Source of the DNA: GCA-2709075 sp964492555
GTDB taxonomy: Bacteria; Pseudomonadota; Alphaproteobacteria; MPNO01; UBA2964
Direction: 5' to 3'
Length of the DNA: 64,000 bases
Assembly: GCA_964492555.1 (NCBI GenBank)
Contig: CAZBKQ010000002.1
Coordinates: forward strand, 1-64,000
The position numbers were made by a program, and so were the translations under genes. Position 1 is the stretch's first letter, and each line of letters opens with the position of its first letter. Below, one piece after another: positions 46,054 through 54,228 of the stretch. The notes under the pieces are model-generated. The model saw only the letters and a list, made by a program, of their open reading frames with translations, did not search any database and was not told where the DNA came from.

Positions 46054-46755
46054 TCATATTTTTATCCGGGTGCAGACATAGTCGAGACCGTCCGCGAGAT
46101 TCATATCGGCAACCGTCAGAAGATGTTTCTTGGTCGCCGCGACGGCGTCCGGCGGGTAAGCCGCCATCTCCGCCGCGATATCCTGAACGAATTCATCCAA
46201 CGCCCCGTCGGGCGCGATCCGGCTGACCAGGCCGAGGCGCAACGCTTCCGCCGCGTCAATTCGCCGGCCGCTCGCCAACAGATCGAAGGCCGGCTTCGCC
46301 CCTACCGCGCGGACCAGAGGCGGTAACACGCCGCGCCCCACCATGCCGTAGCGGATTTCCGGATAGCCGAAGGACGCATCCGGCGCGGCAATCGCCATAT
46401 CGCAGGAAAGCAGCAACGCGCAGCCGCCGCCAAGCGCAAATCCGTTCGCCGCCGCGATCACGGGCTTGGTCATTTGCGGGATAAAATCATATAGCCGGGC
46501 ATAGAGCGCGGCGCGTTCTTCGTGCCCCGGATCGCCGGGATCCTCAAATTCCTTGAGATCCGCCCCGGCACAAAAGGCGGAACCGGCGCCGCTCACTGTC
46601 ACGACATTGATACCGGCATCGGCCTCCGCCGCTTCCATCGCCGCGATCAGTGCCACGGTCAAAGACGTATCGAGCGCGTTGCGCTTGTCCGCGCGGTTCA
46701 TCGTGAGGATGCGCACGGCGTCTTTTGTTTCCGAGATTACCAGAGGATCGGGCAT
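46054..46755 (-). CDS. Enoyl-CoA hydratase/isomerase family protein
   Basis: The 233-residue product starts MPDPLVISETKDAVRILTMN, the usual crotonase N-terminus; the frame is open upstream to 46872 but that part lacks homology. The oxyanion-hole blocks are GAGSAFCAGADLKEF and ANGFALGGGCALLL. Crotonases hydrate or cleave acyl-CoA esters; the substrate is not evident. It is the first gene of the operon with LLM oxidoreductase and MFS, divergent from marR across a palindromic site. Confidence 0.87.
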   Translation of the reverse strand: MPDPLVISETKDAVRILTMNRADKRNALDTSLTVALIAAMEAAEADAGINVVTVSGAGSAFCAGADLKEFEDPGDPGHEERAALYARLYDFIPQMTKPVIAAANGFALGGGCALLLSCDMAIAAPDASFGYPEIRYGMVGRGVLPPLVRAVGAKPAFDLLASGRRIDAAEALRLGLVSRIAPDGALDEFVQDIAAEMAAYPPDAVAATKKHLLTVADMNLADGLDYVCTRIKI

Positions 46756-46855
46756 TGGGAGCGTCTGAAAGTCCTTGTCGCCAACAGGATAGACCGCGAA
46801 TTCTTCCTTGGCACCCCGGCGCTGGACAGTGACGGACAATTTCACTAAGCTTGCT

Positions 46856-46877
46856 AATAATTGCTTAGGCAATAATT
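46856..46877. promoter_or_regulatory. Imperfect palindrome, likely MarR operator
   Basis: AATAATTGC and GCAATAATT flank TTAG, giving 9-base arms with one mismatch. The site is 31 bp upstream of the marR GTG and lies between two divergent operons. AT-rich palindromes with short spacers of this type are typical MarR boxes, so autoregulation and control of the divergent enoyl-CoA hydratase operon are plausible. Confidence 0.65.
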
Positions 46878-46907
46878 GTTCTACTTACAAAAAATCAGGA
46901 GTCGGAC

Positions 46908-47375
46908 GTGGCCTATCGGGACCCACCGGAACATGTCGCCTATCTGATCGGCGATGTCTCACGGATTTTCCGCACCGTCTATGACAGACGGGTCGAACCG
47001 CTGGGGCTGACGCGCGCGCAATGGCGGGTGCTTTCGCGCATCAACCGGATGGAAGGCGCAACCCAGACCGAACTGGCCGCCGTTCTGGAAATCGAGAAAC
47101 CAACGCTTGGGCGTTTGCTGGACCGGCTGGAGGAAAAAGGCTGGATCGAACGCCGCCCCGACGCGCGGGACGGCCGGACCAAACGCGTTTATCTGACCGC
47201 CGCCGTACAGCCCGTGCTGGAGCAGATGTACAAGGTCGGGGATGAAATTCTGGACGCCGCCGTCGCCGGGCTTAGCAAAGCGGAAGCCGAACAGCTGCGC
47301 GGTGCGCTGGACAAGGTGAAACACAACCTGTCCGAACTGATGGATCGCGGCGCCCCGCGAAAGGACGCGGAGTGA
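46908..47375 (+). CDS. MarR-family regulator of the EmrAB efflux operon
   Basis: The 155-residue winged-helix protein has TQTELAAVLEIEKPTLGRLLD as recognition helix region and WIERRPDARDGRTKRVYLT as wing, the DxRxxR type of MarR. It starts with a GTG at 46908. Its stop overlaps the start of the membrane-fusion gene (TGATG), so regulator and pump form one operon, as in emrRAB. The ligand is presumably a phenolic or hydrophobic compound exported by the pump; that is inference. Confidence 0.9.
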   Translation: MAYRDPPEHVAYLIGDVSRIFRTVYDRRVEPLGLTRAQWRVLSRINRMEGATQTELAAVLEIEKPTLGRLLDRLEEKGWIERRPDARDGRTKRVYLTAAVQPVLEQMYKVGDEILDAAVAGLSKAEAEQLRGALDKVKHNLSELMDRGAPRKDAE

Positions 47376-48442
47376 TGTACAGGCTGCGGCGCTTTTTCTT
47401 TCGCATGCTTTTCCTGGTGATCGTGCCGGTCTGCGCTATTGCCGCGGGCGCGCATTACTGGGTCAAAAGCACGCGCTACGTCACGACCGAGAACGCCTAC
47501 GTGAAAGCGCACCTTCTGTCGGTCAGCGCCGATCTCGACGGGCGCGCGGTCAAGGTCCATGTCCGGCAAAACGATTTTATCCGCAAGGGCGATCCGTTGT
47601 TCGAGCTTGACGGTGAACCGTTCCGCATCGCGCTGGCCAAGGCGGAGGCCGAGCAGAATTCAATCAGATACGACATCGATGCGCTGCGCGCCGAATTGGC
47701 GGAGGCACGCGCCGAACTGGCGGAAGCGCGCGCCGAAGTCACCTATTTCCAGCGCGTGTTCGCCCGCCAGAAAAAACTGTCGGCCCGGGGTGTTGCCTCC
47801 CGCGCCCGGTTTGACGAAGCCGAACGCGAACTGATCATCGCCCGCCAGCGCACCCGTACCGTTCAGCAGAAAATCAACCGCGTTATGGCCAAGCTGGGCG
47901 GCGATGAGAAATTGCCGCTTGAAAAACACCCGATTTACCTGGAAGCGCAGGCGCGGGTCGCGGCGGCCAGGCTGGATCTGCGGCGGACTGTCATCGCGTC
48001 GCCCGCTAATGGAACGGTGGGCAAGATCACCCTGCAGCCCGGCGAATATGTCGAGGAAGGCAAACCCGTCATTCCCATCATCCAGAGCGATGAGCAATGG
48101 ATCGAGGCCAATCTCAAGGAAACACAGCTGACCCATGTCCGGACCGGCCAGATGGTGGAGGTCACGATCGACGCCTATCCGGATGAGCCGCATGAGGCAC
48201 GGGTGATTTCGATCAGCCCGTCGACGGGGGCGGAGCTCGCCATCCTGCCGCCGCAAAATGCCAGCGGAAACTGGGTCAAGGTGGTGCAGCGCGTGCCGGT
48301 CCGTATCGAGCTGGCCGACCGGGAGATCATCGGCAAGCTGCGCGCCGGCATGACGGTTTCGGTTACCATCGACACCGAACGCGACCGGTCGCTATTGAAG
48401 ATGATTGGCAGCGCCATCGCCGGCACAGGCACCACCGAATGA
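47375..48442 (+). CDS. EmrA-like membrane fusion protein (HlyD family)
   Basis: The 355-residue periplasmic adaptor has one N-terminal membrane helix (RMLFLVIVPVCAIAAGAHYW). The split lipoyl domain is VTTENAYVKAHLLSVSADLDG and VIASPANGTVGKITLQPGEYV. Between them is a long coiled coil (about residues 90-190) with repeated AELAEARAELAEARAE. It links an MFS pump to an outer-membrane channel, which is not encoded here. The ATG at 47375 overlaps the marR stop, and its TGA overlaps the next ATG. Confidence 0.92.
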   Translation: MYRLRRFFFRMLFLVIVPVCAIAAGAHYWVKSTRYVTTENAYVKAHLLSVSADLDGRAVKVHVRQNDFIRKGDPLFELDGEPFRIALAKAEAEQNSIRYDIDALRAELAEARAELAEARAEVTYFQRVFARQKKLSARGVASRARFDEAERELIIARQRTRTVQQKINRVMAKLGGDEKLPLEKHPIYLEAQARVAAARLDLRRTVIASPANGTVGKITLQPGEYVEEGKPVIPIIQSDEQWIEANLKETQLTHVRTGQMVEVTIDAYPDEPHEARVISISPSTGAELAILPPQNASGNWVKVVQRVPVRIELADREIIGKLRAGMTVSVTIDTERDRSLLKMIGSAIAGTGTTE

Positions 48443-49980
48443 CCTCCGCCGCGGCGGCCGCGCCGCCTGACTCCGGCGCCCCCCGGGTCAATGTCCCGAT
48501 GGCGACGATATCGATCATGCTGTCGACAACCGTCGTCATCATGGACATCAATATCGCCGGCATCGCCCTGCCCAGCATGCAGGGCAGCCTGTCCGCCAGC
48601 CAGGACCAGATTTCCTGGGTGATGACCACCTATTTCATGGCGCAGGGCGTGACCATGGCGGCGACCGGCTGGCTGGCAGGGCGGATCGGACGCAAGCGGC
48701 TTTATATGGGGGCGCTGATCGGGTTCGCCCTGTGCGCCGTCATGTCGGGCAATGCCACGACGCTTGAGGAAATCATTATCTGGCGCGGGCTGCAGGGCAT
48801 GTTTTCCGCGCCCGTCGTGCCGATATCACAGGCGCTTATCCTCGACCACTATCCACGCGAACGGCACCCTTTCGCGATCTCGCTCTGGGGGTCGGGGGTG
48901 ATGATCGCCCCGGTTCTGGGACCGGTGCTCGGTGGCTATATCACGGAAGAATATAGCTGGCGCTGGGTGTTTTATCTGTCGCTGCCCTTTGCGGTTCTGG
49001 GCGTCGCCGGGACCATGATTTTTATCCGCGAAATTCCCCGCAATCTGGAGCGGCGCTTCGACTGGCTGGGGTTTTTCTGTCTCGCCGTCATGCTCGCCTG
49101 CCTGCAATTCACCCTCGATCGGGGCGAGAGCGAGGGCTGGTTCGATTCCGATCTGATCATTCTCATGACGGCGATCATCGCGCTCAGCCTCTATCTGTTC
49201 GTGGTGCACAGCATGACAACCGACAATCCCTTCATCAGCGTCGGCATTCTCACCAACCGCAACTTCATGATCGGCATGATCTTTATGTTCCTGCTCGGTG
49301 TTCTGGTGATGTCGATCAACGTCATCATGCCGCTTTTCCTGCAGAATGTGCGCGAATTTCCGGTGGTGACCGCGGGCTTTACCATGTTGCCGCGCGGGCT
49401 TGGAACCATGTTCGCGCTGATCCTGGCGGGACGGCTCAGCGGACGCGTTCTCGACCCCCGGCTGGTGATCTGGATCGGGTTCATGTGCGTCGCCTATTCC
49501 GCCTGGACTTTGTCCAATTCGACCACCGATGTGGGTTACGCGACCTTCGCCATCGCCGGATTTTTCAACGGCGCCGGGATCGGGCTGATCTATGTGCCGC
49601 TGACCACCGTGTCCTTCTGGACACTGCCGGTTCAGTACCGGACGGAAGCCTCGACGCTCTCCAGCCTGTTCCGCAATTACGGCAGCGGCATCGGGGTTTC
49701 GATCGTGATCAGCCTCCTGTCCCGCTCGCAAAAGGAAACCCACGCCTACCTGACCGAGCGGATATCTCCGTTCAACGAGGTACTGCAGGCGCCATGGCTG
49801 CCCGAGTACTGGTCGATCGACACCGTCCAGGGACTCGCCGCGCTGGAAACAGAAATCACCCGCCAGGCGCTGTCCATCGGGTTTCTCAACGATTTCAACC
49901 TGATTCTGGTCGGCGCGTTTCTCTCCATGCCGCTGATCCTGCTGCTATCGCGCGGCAAGGCGGATGACAAACCGGTATAA
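48439..49980 (+). CDS. EmrB/QacA-family (DHA2) multidrug MFS transporter
   Basis: The 513-residue protein has about 14 helices. Motif D1 is MDINIAGIALPSMQGSL, LAGRIGRKRLYMGAL is loop 2-3, and motif C is SGVMIAPVLGPVLGGYI in helix 5, the antiporter signature. It is the pump subunit for the adjacent EmrA-like protein, and its ATG overlaps that gene's stop (ATGA). Proton-driven export across both membranes through a TolC-type channel is expected. Confidence 0.93.
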   Translation: MTSAAAAAPPDSGAPRVNVPMATISIMLSTTVVIMDINIAGIALPSMQGSLSASQDQISWVMTTYFMAQGVTMAATGWLAGRIGRKRLYMGALIGFALCAVMSGNATTLEEIIIWRGLQGMFSAPVVPISQALILDHYPRERHPFAISLWGSGVMIAPVLGPVLGGYITEEYSWRWVFYLSLPFAVLGVAGTMIFIREIPRNLERRFDWLGFFCLAVMLACLQFTLDRGESEGWFDSDLIILMTAIIALSLYLFVVHSMTTDNPFISVGILTNRNFMIGMIFMFLLGVLVMSINVIMPLFLQNVREFPVVTAGFTMLPRGLGTMFALILAGRLSGRVLDPRLVIWIGFMCVAYSAWTLSNSTTDVGYATFAIAGFFNGAGIGLIYVPLTTVSFWTLPVQYRTEASTLSSLFRNYGSGIGVSIVISLLSRSQKETHAYLTERISPFNEVLQAPWLPEYWSIDTVQGLAALETEITRQALSIGFLNDFNLILVGAFLSMPLILLLSRGKADDKPV

Positions 49981-50021
49981 TCGGGCAGAATCCCGTTTGA
50001 TCGATTGGGCGGAGGGCCGAA

Positions 50022-50252
50022 ATGACCAAAGACAACAAGCCGCGCGCCGATAATGACGCGCTGTTCGACGGGATGCTGGAAGCATCCGGCGTCGATATGC
50101 CGGATCAGGAACGGGAAAATTTGAGAAAGGCCCACAGCGCCCTGATGGTTTTGGCAGAACGCGCCCGGCCAAAGCAAAAAGACCGTGCCTGGGAGGTCCG
50201 CATGGCGCCTTTCCACACGCCGAAACCACCCAAGAGAGACGGCGGCGCATGA
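50022..50252 (+). CDS. Small protein upstream of an amidase (AtzG-like role possible)
   Basis: The 76-residue product (ALFDGMLEASGVDMPDQERE, then LRKAHSALMVLAERARPKQK) is a short helical protein with no membrane segment. Its stop overlaps the amidase ATG (ATGA), so the two are coupled. Small helical proteins in this position are known as AtzG-like partners of AtzE/GatA-type amidases. The sequence similarity is weak by eye, so the role is inferred mainly from context. Confidence 0.65.
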   Translation: MTKDNKPRADNDALFDGMLEASGVDMPDQERENLRKAHSALMVLAERARPKQKDRAWEVRMAPFHTPKPPKRDGGA

Positions 50253-51652
50253 GCACCCCCCCGCCCCCGCCGACCATCGCCGAGGCCGCCGCCGCGATCA
50301 AAGCAGGCGATCTTTCCCCTGTCGCGCTGACCGAACAGGTGCTGGGACGTATCGAAGCGCTGGATGGGACGCTTCATGCCTATCACCGGGTATTTACGGA
50401 CGCTGCGCGCGAAGCCGCTGCCAGAGCCGAACGCGAGATCGCCGCAGGGAATTATCGCGGGCCGCTGCACGGCATCCCGATAGCGGTCAAGGACGTCTTC
50501 TATATGGAGAACCATCCGACGACGTCCAATTCCCGCGTCATGCTGAACTGGCAGGCGGGTGAGGACGCCACCGTGATCTCCCGGCTGAAACAGGCCGGCG
50601 CCGTCCTGATGGGACAGCTCAACACGTTTGAATTCACCTTCGGCGGACGGCCGACCTTCGATGCGGCTTTTCCGCCGGCGCTCAACCCCTGGAATATCGA
50701 ACGGGTTACCGGCGGCTCCAGCTCCGGTTCGGGCGCGGCGGTCGCCGCAGGTCTGTGTCTCGGCGCGCTGGGCTCCGACGCGGGCGGTTCCATCCGCACC
50801 CCGGCGGCGTTTTGCGGTATCGCCGGGTTGAAACCCACCATGGGGCGTGTCGGGGCCTATGGCGATATGCCGCTGACCTATTCCTTCGATTGCGTCGGAC
50901 CGATGGCATGGAACGCTGAAGATTGCGCGCTGATCCTGCAAGCCATCGCGGGGTATGACGAACGCGACCCGACCAGCGGGGATGTGCCGGTCGATGATTA
51001 CAGCGCCACGCTGAAGAACGGCGTAGAGGGTCTTAAAATCGGTCTGATCCGCCATTTCTACACCGGGGACTGGCAGGTACCGGGTTCTATCGTGACCGCC
51101 GTGGACGGCGTGGCGGAGACATTGAGCGGCCTCGGTGCGACGGTGAAAGAGGTTTCGGTCTCGCCGTTGATGGACTGGCACGCGGTCGGCCGTATTCTGT
51201 TGCCGGCGGAAGCCTATGCCATTCACGAAGACCGGCTGCGTGACCAGTGGGACGATTACGGATCGCTGGCACGAGGGCGGATGATGCTGGGCGCGACCAT
51301 CCGTGCCGCGGATTATATCCAGGCCCAGCGCCGGCGGACCGAGTTAATGGCGGAAATGGACGCGGTATTCGAGGATTGCGATATCGTCGTGACCACGGCG
51401 ACGCTGTCCGATACCGCGCCGCTCTCGGACAAAAACCCGTTCCCAAGCCTTGAGACACCAATGATTCAGATGCCGTTCAACCTCACCCTCCACCCGGCGA
51501 TCGCGGTCCGGGCGGGGTTTGCCCATGACGGGATGCCGATCGGCGCGCAGATCGCCGGGCGTCATTGGGACGAGGTGACAACCCTGCGCGCGGCCCATGC
51601 GTTTGAACAGGCGGCGGGGCTGCTGGACCGGCGGCCGGCGGATAATTTCTGA
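50249..51652 (+). CDS. Amidase signature family hydrolase (AtzE/GatA-like)
   Basis: This 467-residue Ser-cisSer-Lys amidase has Lys in GIPIAVKDVFY, the Gly/Ser-rich motif GGSSSGSGAAVAAG with the cis-Ser, and the nucleophile region SDAGGSIRTPAAFCG. It may hydrolyse biuret-like, carboxamide or ureido substrates, given the small AtzG-like partner, but specificity is not readable. The following gene is on the other strand. The GatB/GatC partners of a true amidotransferase are absent, which argues against a tRNA role. Confidence 0.89.
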   Translation: MSTPPPPPTIAEAAAAIKAGDLSPVALTEQVLGRIEALDGTLHAYHRVFTDAAREAAARAEREIAAGNYRGPLHGIPIAVKDVFYMENHPTTSNSRVMLNWQAGEDATVISRLKQAGAVLMGQLNTFEFTFGGRPTFDAAFPPALNPWNIERVTGGSSSGSGAAVAAGLCLGALGSDAGGSIRTPAAFCGIAGLKPTMGRVGAYGDMPLTYSFDCVGPMAWNAEDCALILQAIAGYDERDPTSGDVPVDDYSATLKNGVEGLKIGLIRHFYTGDWQVPGSIVTAVDGVAETLSGLGATVKEVSVSPLMDWHAVGRILLPAEAYAIHEDRLRDQWDDYGSLARGRMMLGATIRAADYIQAQRRRTELMAEMDAVFEDCDIVVTTATLSDTAPLSDKNPFPSLETPMIQMPFNLTLHPAIAVRAGFAHDGMPIGAQIAGRHWDEVTTLRAAHAFEQAAGLLDRRPADNF

Positions 51653-51653
51653 A

Positions 51654-52190
51654 TCAGGGATTGGTCTCCAGATCGACCCGCAGCGCCCCCATCACGCGGC
51701 CATGCATGTTGTAAGCGCCGATCAGCACGGTGATCTCCACCATCTGCCGGTCGGTGAAATGCGCGGCCGCCGCGTAATAAATCGCGTCCTCGGCGCCGGC
51801 ATCTTTGGTCACCGCATCGACATAGGCCAGCACCGCGCGTTCGGCGTCCGAGAAACTGTCGCCCGTCCGCCAATCCTTCAGCGCCTCGCATTCGGCCTCT
51901 GACACCCCGTCCGCCAGGGCAAGTTTCGGCACATGCTGGCGCAGCATATAGGCGGCATCCAGCAGATAGCCGATCCGGATGATCACCAGCTCCCGCAGCC
52001 GGCCCGGCAATTCGGTGCCCCAGCGCACCGCGTTCATCTGGGCAAACCAGGACTCCGCCAGCGGCGGCGCATTGAGCAGCATGCGGTAGATATTAAGCAG
52101 ATTGCCGCGCCGCCCGGCGCGCATTTTCTCGATCAGTTCGGTTGCATCATCCGGCAATTGTTGATCGGTCAACAATGGTACACGGGCCAT
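51654..52190 (-). CDS. Carboxymuconolactone decarboxylase family protein, lacks the CxxC site
   Basis: The 178-residue helical product matches the CMD fold (NAPPLAESWFAQMNAVRWGT, ELVIIRIGYLLDAAYMLRQH, VDAVTKDAGAEDAIY). Where AhpD has CxxCxxxH, this protein reads DAAYMLRQH, so only the His remains and peroxidase activity is unlikely. It is more like the decarboxylase or non-redox branch. Divergent from a class II aldolase gene, it may take part in aromatic ring-cleavage product metabolism. Confidence 0.84.
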   Translation of the reverse strand: MARVPLLTDQQLPDDATELIEKMRAGRRGNLLNIYRMLLNAPPLAESWFAQMNAVRWGTELPGRLRELVIIRIGYLLDAAYMLRQHVPKLALADGVSEAECEALKDWRTGDSFSDAERAVLAYVDAVTKDAGAEDAIYYAAAAHFTDRQMVEITVLIGAYNMHGRVMGALRVDLETNP

Positions 52191-52319
52191 CTGTCTCTCT
52201 CCCTGTTCAGACCATACGGCAGTGTATGGAGCGCGCGCCGTCCCCGCAATTGACCGGACGCGCGGATCGGGCCTACTCTTTCGCCAACAAGCAAGAAAAT
52301 ATCAGAGGGAGGAGACGCC

Positions 52320-53257
52320 ATGTGTGCGAGCCCGGTAATTGAACGGCGCGACGATCTGATCGTGCCGGTGACGGACGCGGAATGGAATGTGCGGGTCGAT
52401 CTGGCCGCCTGTTACAGGCTGGTCGCCCATTTCGGGATGGACGATCTGTTCGCGACCCATATCACCGTGAAGGTGCCGGGGCCGGACATGCATTTCCTGC
52501 TGAACCCCTATGGCGTCCATTTCAGCGAAGTCACCGCGTCGAGCCTGGTGAAGGTCGATCTCGACGGCAATATCGTTTCGGACACCGACCATGTGATCAA
52601 CCCGGCGGGGTTCGTCATCCATTCGGCGATCCACGCCAACCGGCCGGACGCCACCTGCGTGCTCCATACCCACACCGTCGCCGGGATGGCGATTTCTTCC
52701 ATCGAGGAAGGGCTGCAACCCTGGTGTCAGAAGGCGACGCGCTATTACAAGCGGCTCGCCTATCATGATTTCGAGGGCAAGGCGCAGGACATGGATGAGC
52801 GCGAACGGCTGGTCAAGGATCTCGGCGACAAGAATTATCTGATCCTGCGCAATCACGGGCTGCTGGTCTGCGCACCCTCCATCGCCACGGCGTTCAAGGA
52901 AATGTATGCGATGGAAAAGGCCTGCCAGACGCAGATTCAGATGATGTCGACCGGCGGCAAGATCATCGAGCTGTCGGAAAACCTGCTGGAACATACCGCC
53001 CAGCAGTTCGAAAACGACGCCAAGGTCACCCGCGAACGGCCGAGCGGCTGGCCGTCATTGTTGCAGATGCTCGACCGCGTCAATCCGGGTTACGNNNNNN
53101 NNNNNNNNNNNNNNNNNNNNNNNNNNNNNNNNNNNNNNNNNNNNNNNNNNNNNNNNNNNNNNNNNNNNNNNNNNNNNNNNNNNNNNNNNNNNNNCCGAGC
53201 GGCTGGCCGTCATTGTTGCAGATGCTCGACCGCGTCAATCCGGGTTACGGCGCCTGA
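52320..53257 (+). CDS. Class II aldolase/adducin family protein (broken only by a false gap)
   Basis: Joined across the false gap the product is 260 residues, ending VNPGYGA. It has the zinc-site HTHTVAG and NHGLLV motifs and the N-terminal LVAHFGMDDLFATHITVKV block. Family members cleave or epimerise sugar phosphates, or decarboxylate; substrate is unknown. The ATG at 52320 has GGGAGGAG upstream. The missing third metal ligand region is inside the readable part, so the gene seems functional. Confidence 0.88.
53095..53194. other. False scaffold gap (100 N) with duplicated 55-bp flanks
   Basis: Positions 53040-53094 are identical to 53195-53249. Merging them puts the aldolase C-terminus (DRVNPGYGA then TGA at 53255) in one frame. 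It is the third gap of this type, always with 55 bp of overlap. Confidence 0.93.
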
Positions 53258-53265
53258 TTGGAACT

Positions 53266-53386
53266 CTCGCCCCCTCCCCTAACCCCTCCCCAAAGGAGTG
53301 GGGGGATTAATATCTTCCCAAATTCCAGCAAAACTCTTAATTCCCCTCCCCCTATCAGGGGGAGGGTCAGGGTGGGGGTGGACAAT
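53266..53386. repeat. GC-rich hairpin repeat pair between convergent genes
   Basis: The interval holds two C-rich/G-rich hairpin units in tandem. The clearest is at 53344-53366: CCCTCCCCC pairs with GGGGGAGGG around TATCA. The other, near 53280-53302, is imperfect (CCCCTCC with GGAGTGGGG). A related hairpin occurs at 56941-56964. These resemble multi-copy REP-like elements of Alphaproteobacteria and could end transcription from both sides. Confidence 0.6.
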
Positions 53387-53388
53387 TT

Positions 53389-54228
53389 TCAGGAGGAAAA
53401 ACCGCTTCCCAGCCTGACCGCCAAGTTGGGTCCGCTATGCCCGGCGGGAAGACCGGACAGGACCGGATAATCCGTCCCCGCGCAATGATGCAGAACGATC
53501 TCCGCCACATCCGCGCCGAATTCGGCGACATCGCCGATATCAGAGAAATTCCCGAGGATCAGCCCGGCGAGATTGTCCAGCTGTCCGCTGCGTTTCAGTT
53601 GCAACATCATGCGGTCGATGGCGTAGGCGGGCTCGTCCACATCCTCGATAAAGAGAAACTTGCCGGCGGTGACCTGCTGATAGGGCGTGCCGCAGAGCGT
53701 CGCCAGGATCGATAAATTCCCGCCGGTCAGTGCGCCTTCGCCATTGCCGGGCCGCAGAACGGTCAGATCGCATTCCGGCAGCGGCGGCGCCTCGCCCGTC
53801 ACAACCGCGACCAGCCGCGCCATCGCGGCCTCATCGATCCCGGCGGCAATATCGGTCAGCATCGGCCCGTGCCAGACCGGCGAGTCCGTCCGTTCGGAAA
53901 TCGCGGTCAGCAGGCAGGTAACATCGCTGTAACCGATCAACGGCTTGGGGTTGGCGGCAATCAGATCGAAATCCAGCAGATCGAGAATCCGCTGCGCCCC
54001 GTACCCGCCGCGCGCGCAGAGGATCGCCTCTATCCGGTCGTCTTCATAGAGCGCCTGCAGGGCCGCCGCGCGCGTTTCGTCATCGCCCGCGAACTGACCG
54101 TCTTTCAGGAAATTCTGGTCCGGAATCGCGACATCGATCCCCGCCATCTCCAGCGCGCCGCAGGCCGCGCGCAGCGCGCCCGGATCAAGCCAGCGCGCGG
54201 GTGAGGCGATCCCGGCGCGGACAGTCAT
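53389..54228 (-). CDS. LD-carboxypeptidase (peptidase family S66)
   Basis: The 279-residue product has the S66 nucleophile block PLIGYSDVTCLL, the supporting ARGGYGAQRIL, the Glu-containing LFIEDVDEPAYAIDRMM and the C-terminal His in LPAGHSGPN. These enzymes trim D-Ala from murein tetrapeptides during cell-wall recycling, or cleave microcin-like conjugates (MccF type). Its start overlaps the stop of the UbiD-like gene by 4 bases, an odd pairing that may reflect a MccF-like or detoxifying role. Confidence 0.9.
   Translation of the reverse strand: MTVRAGIASPARWLDPGALRAACGALEMAGIDVAIPDQNFLKDGQFAGDDETRAAALQALYEDDRIEAILCARGGYGAQRILDLLDFDLIAANPKPLIGYSDVTCLLTAISERTDSPVWHGPMLTDIAAGIDEAAMARLVAVVTGEAPPLPECDLTVLRPGNGEGALTGGNLSILATLCGTPYQQVTAGKFLFIEDVDEPAYAIDRMMLQLKRSGQLDNLAGLILGNFSDIGDVAEFGADVAEIVLHHCAGTDYPVLSGLPAGHSGPNLAVRLGSGFSS

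Noticed and set aside
50249..51652. GatA subunit of Glu-tRNA(Gln) amidotransferase
   Set aside because: No gatB or gatC is adjacent, and the small upstream gene points to an AtzE-type amidase.
51654..52190. Another AhpD-type peroxidase linked to the selenoproteins
   Set aside because: The CxxC pair is missing (DAAYMLRQH), so it belongs to the non-redox part of the family.
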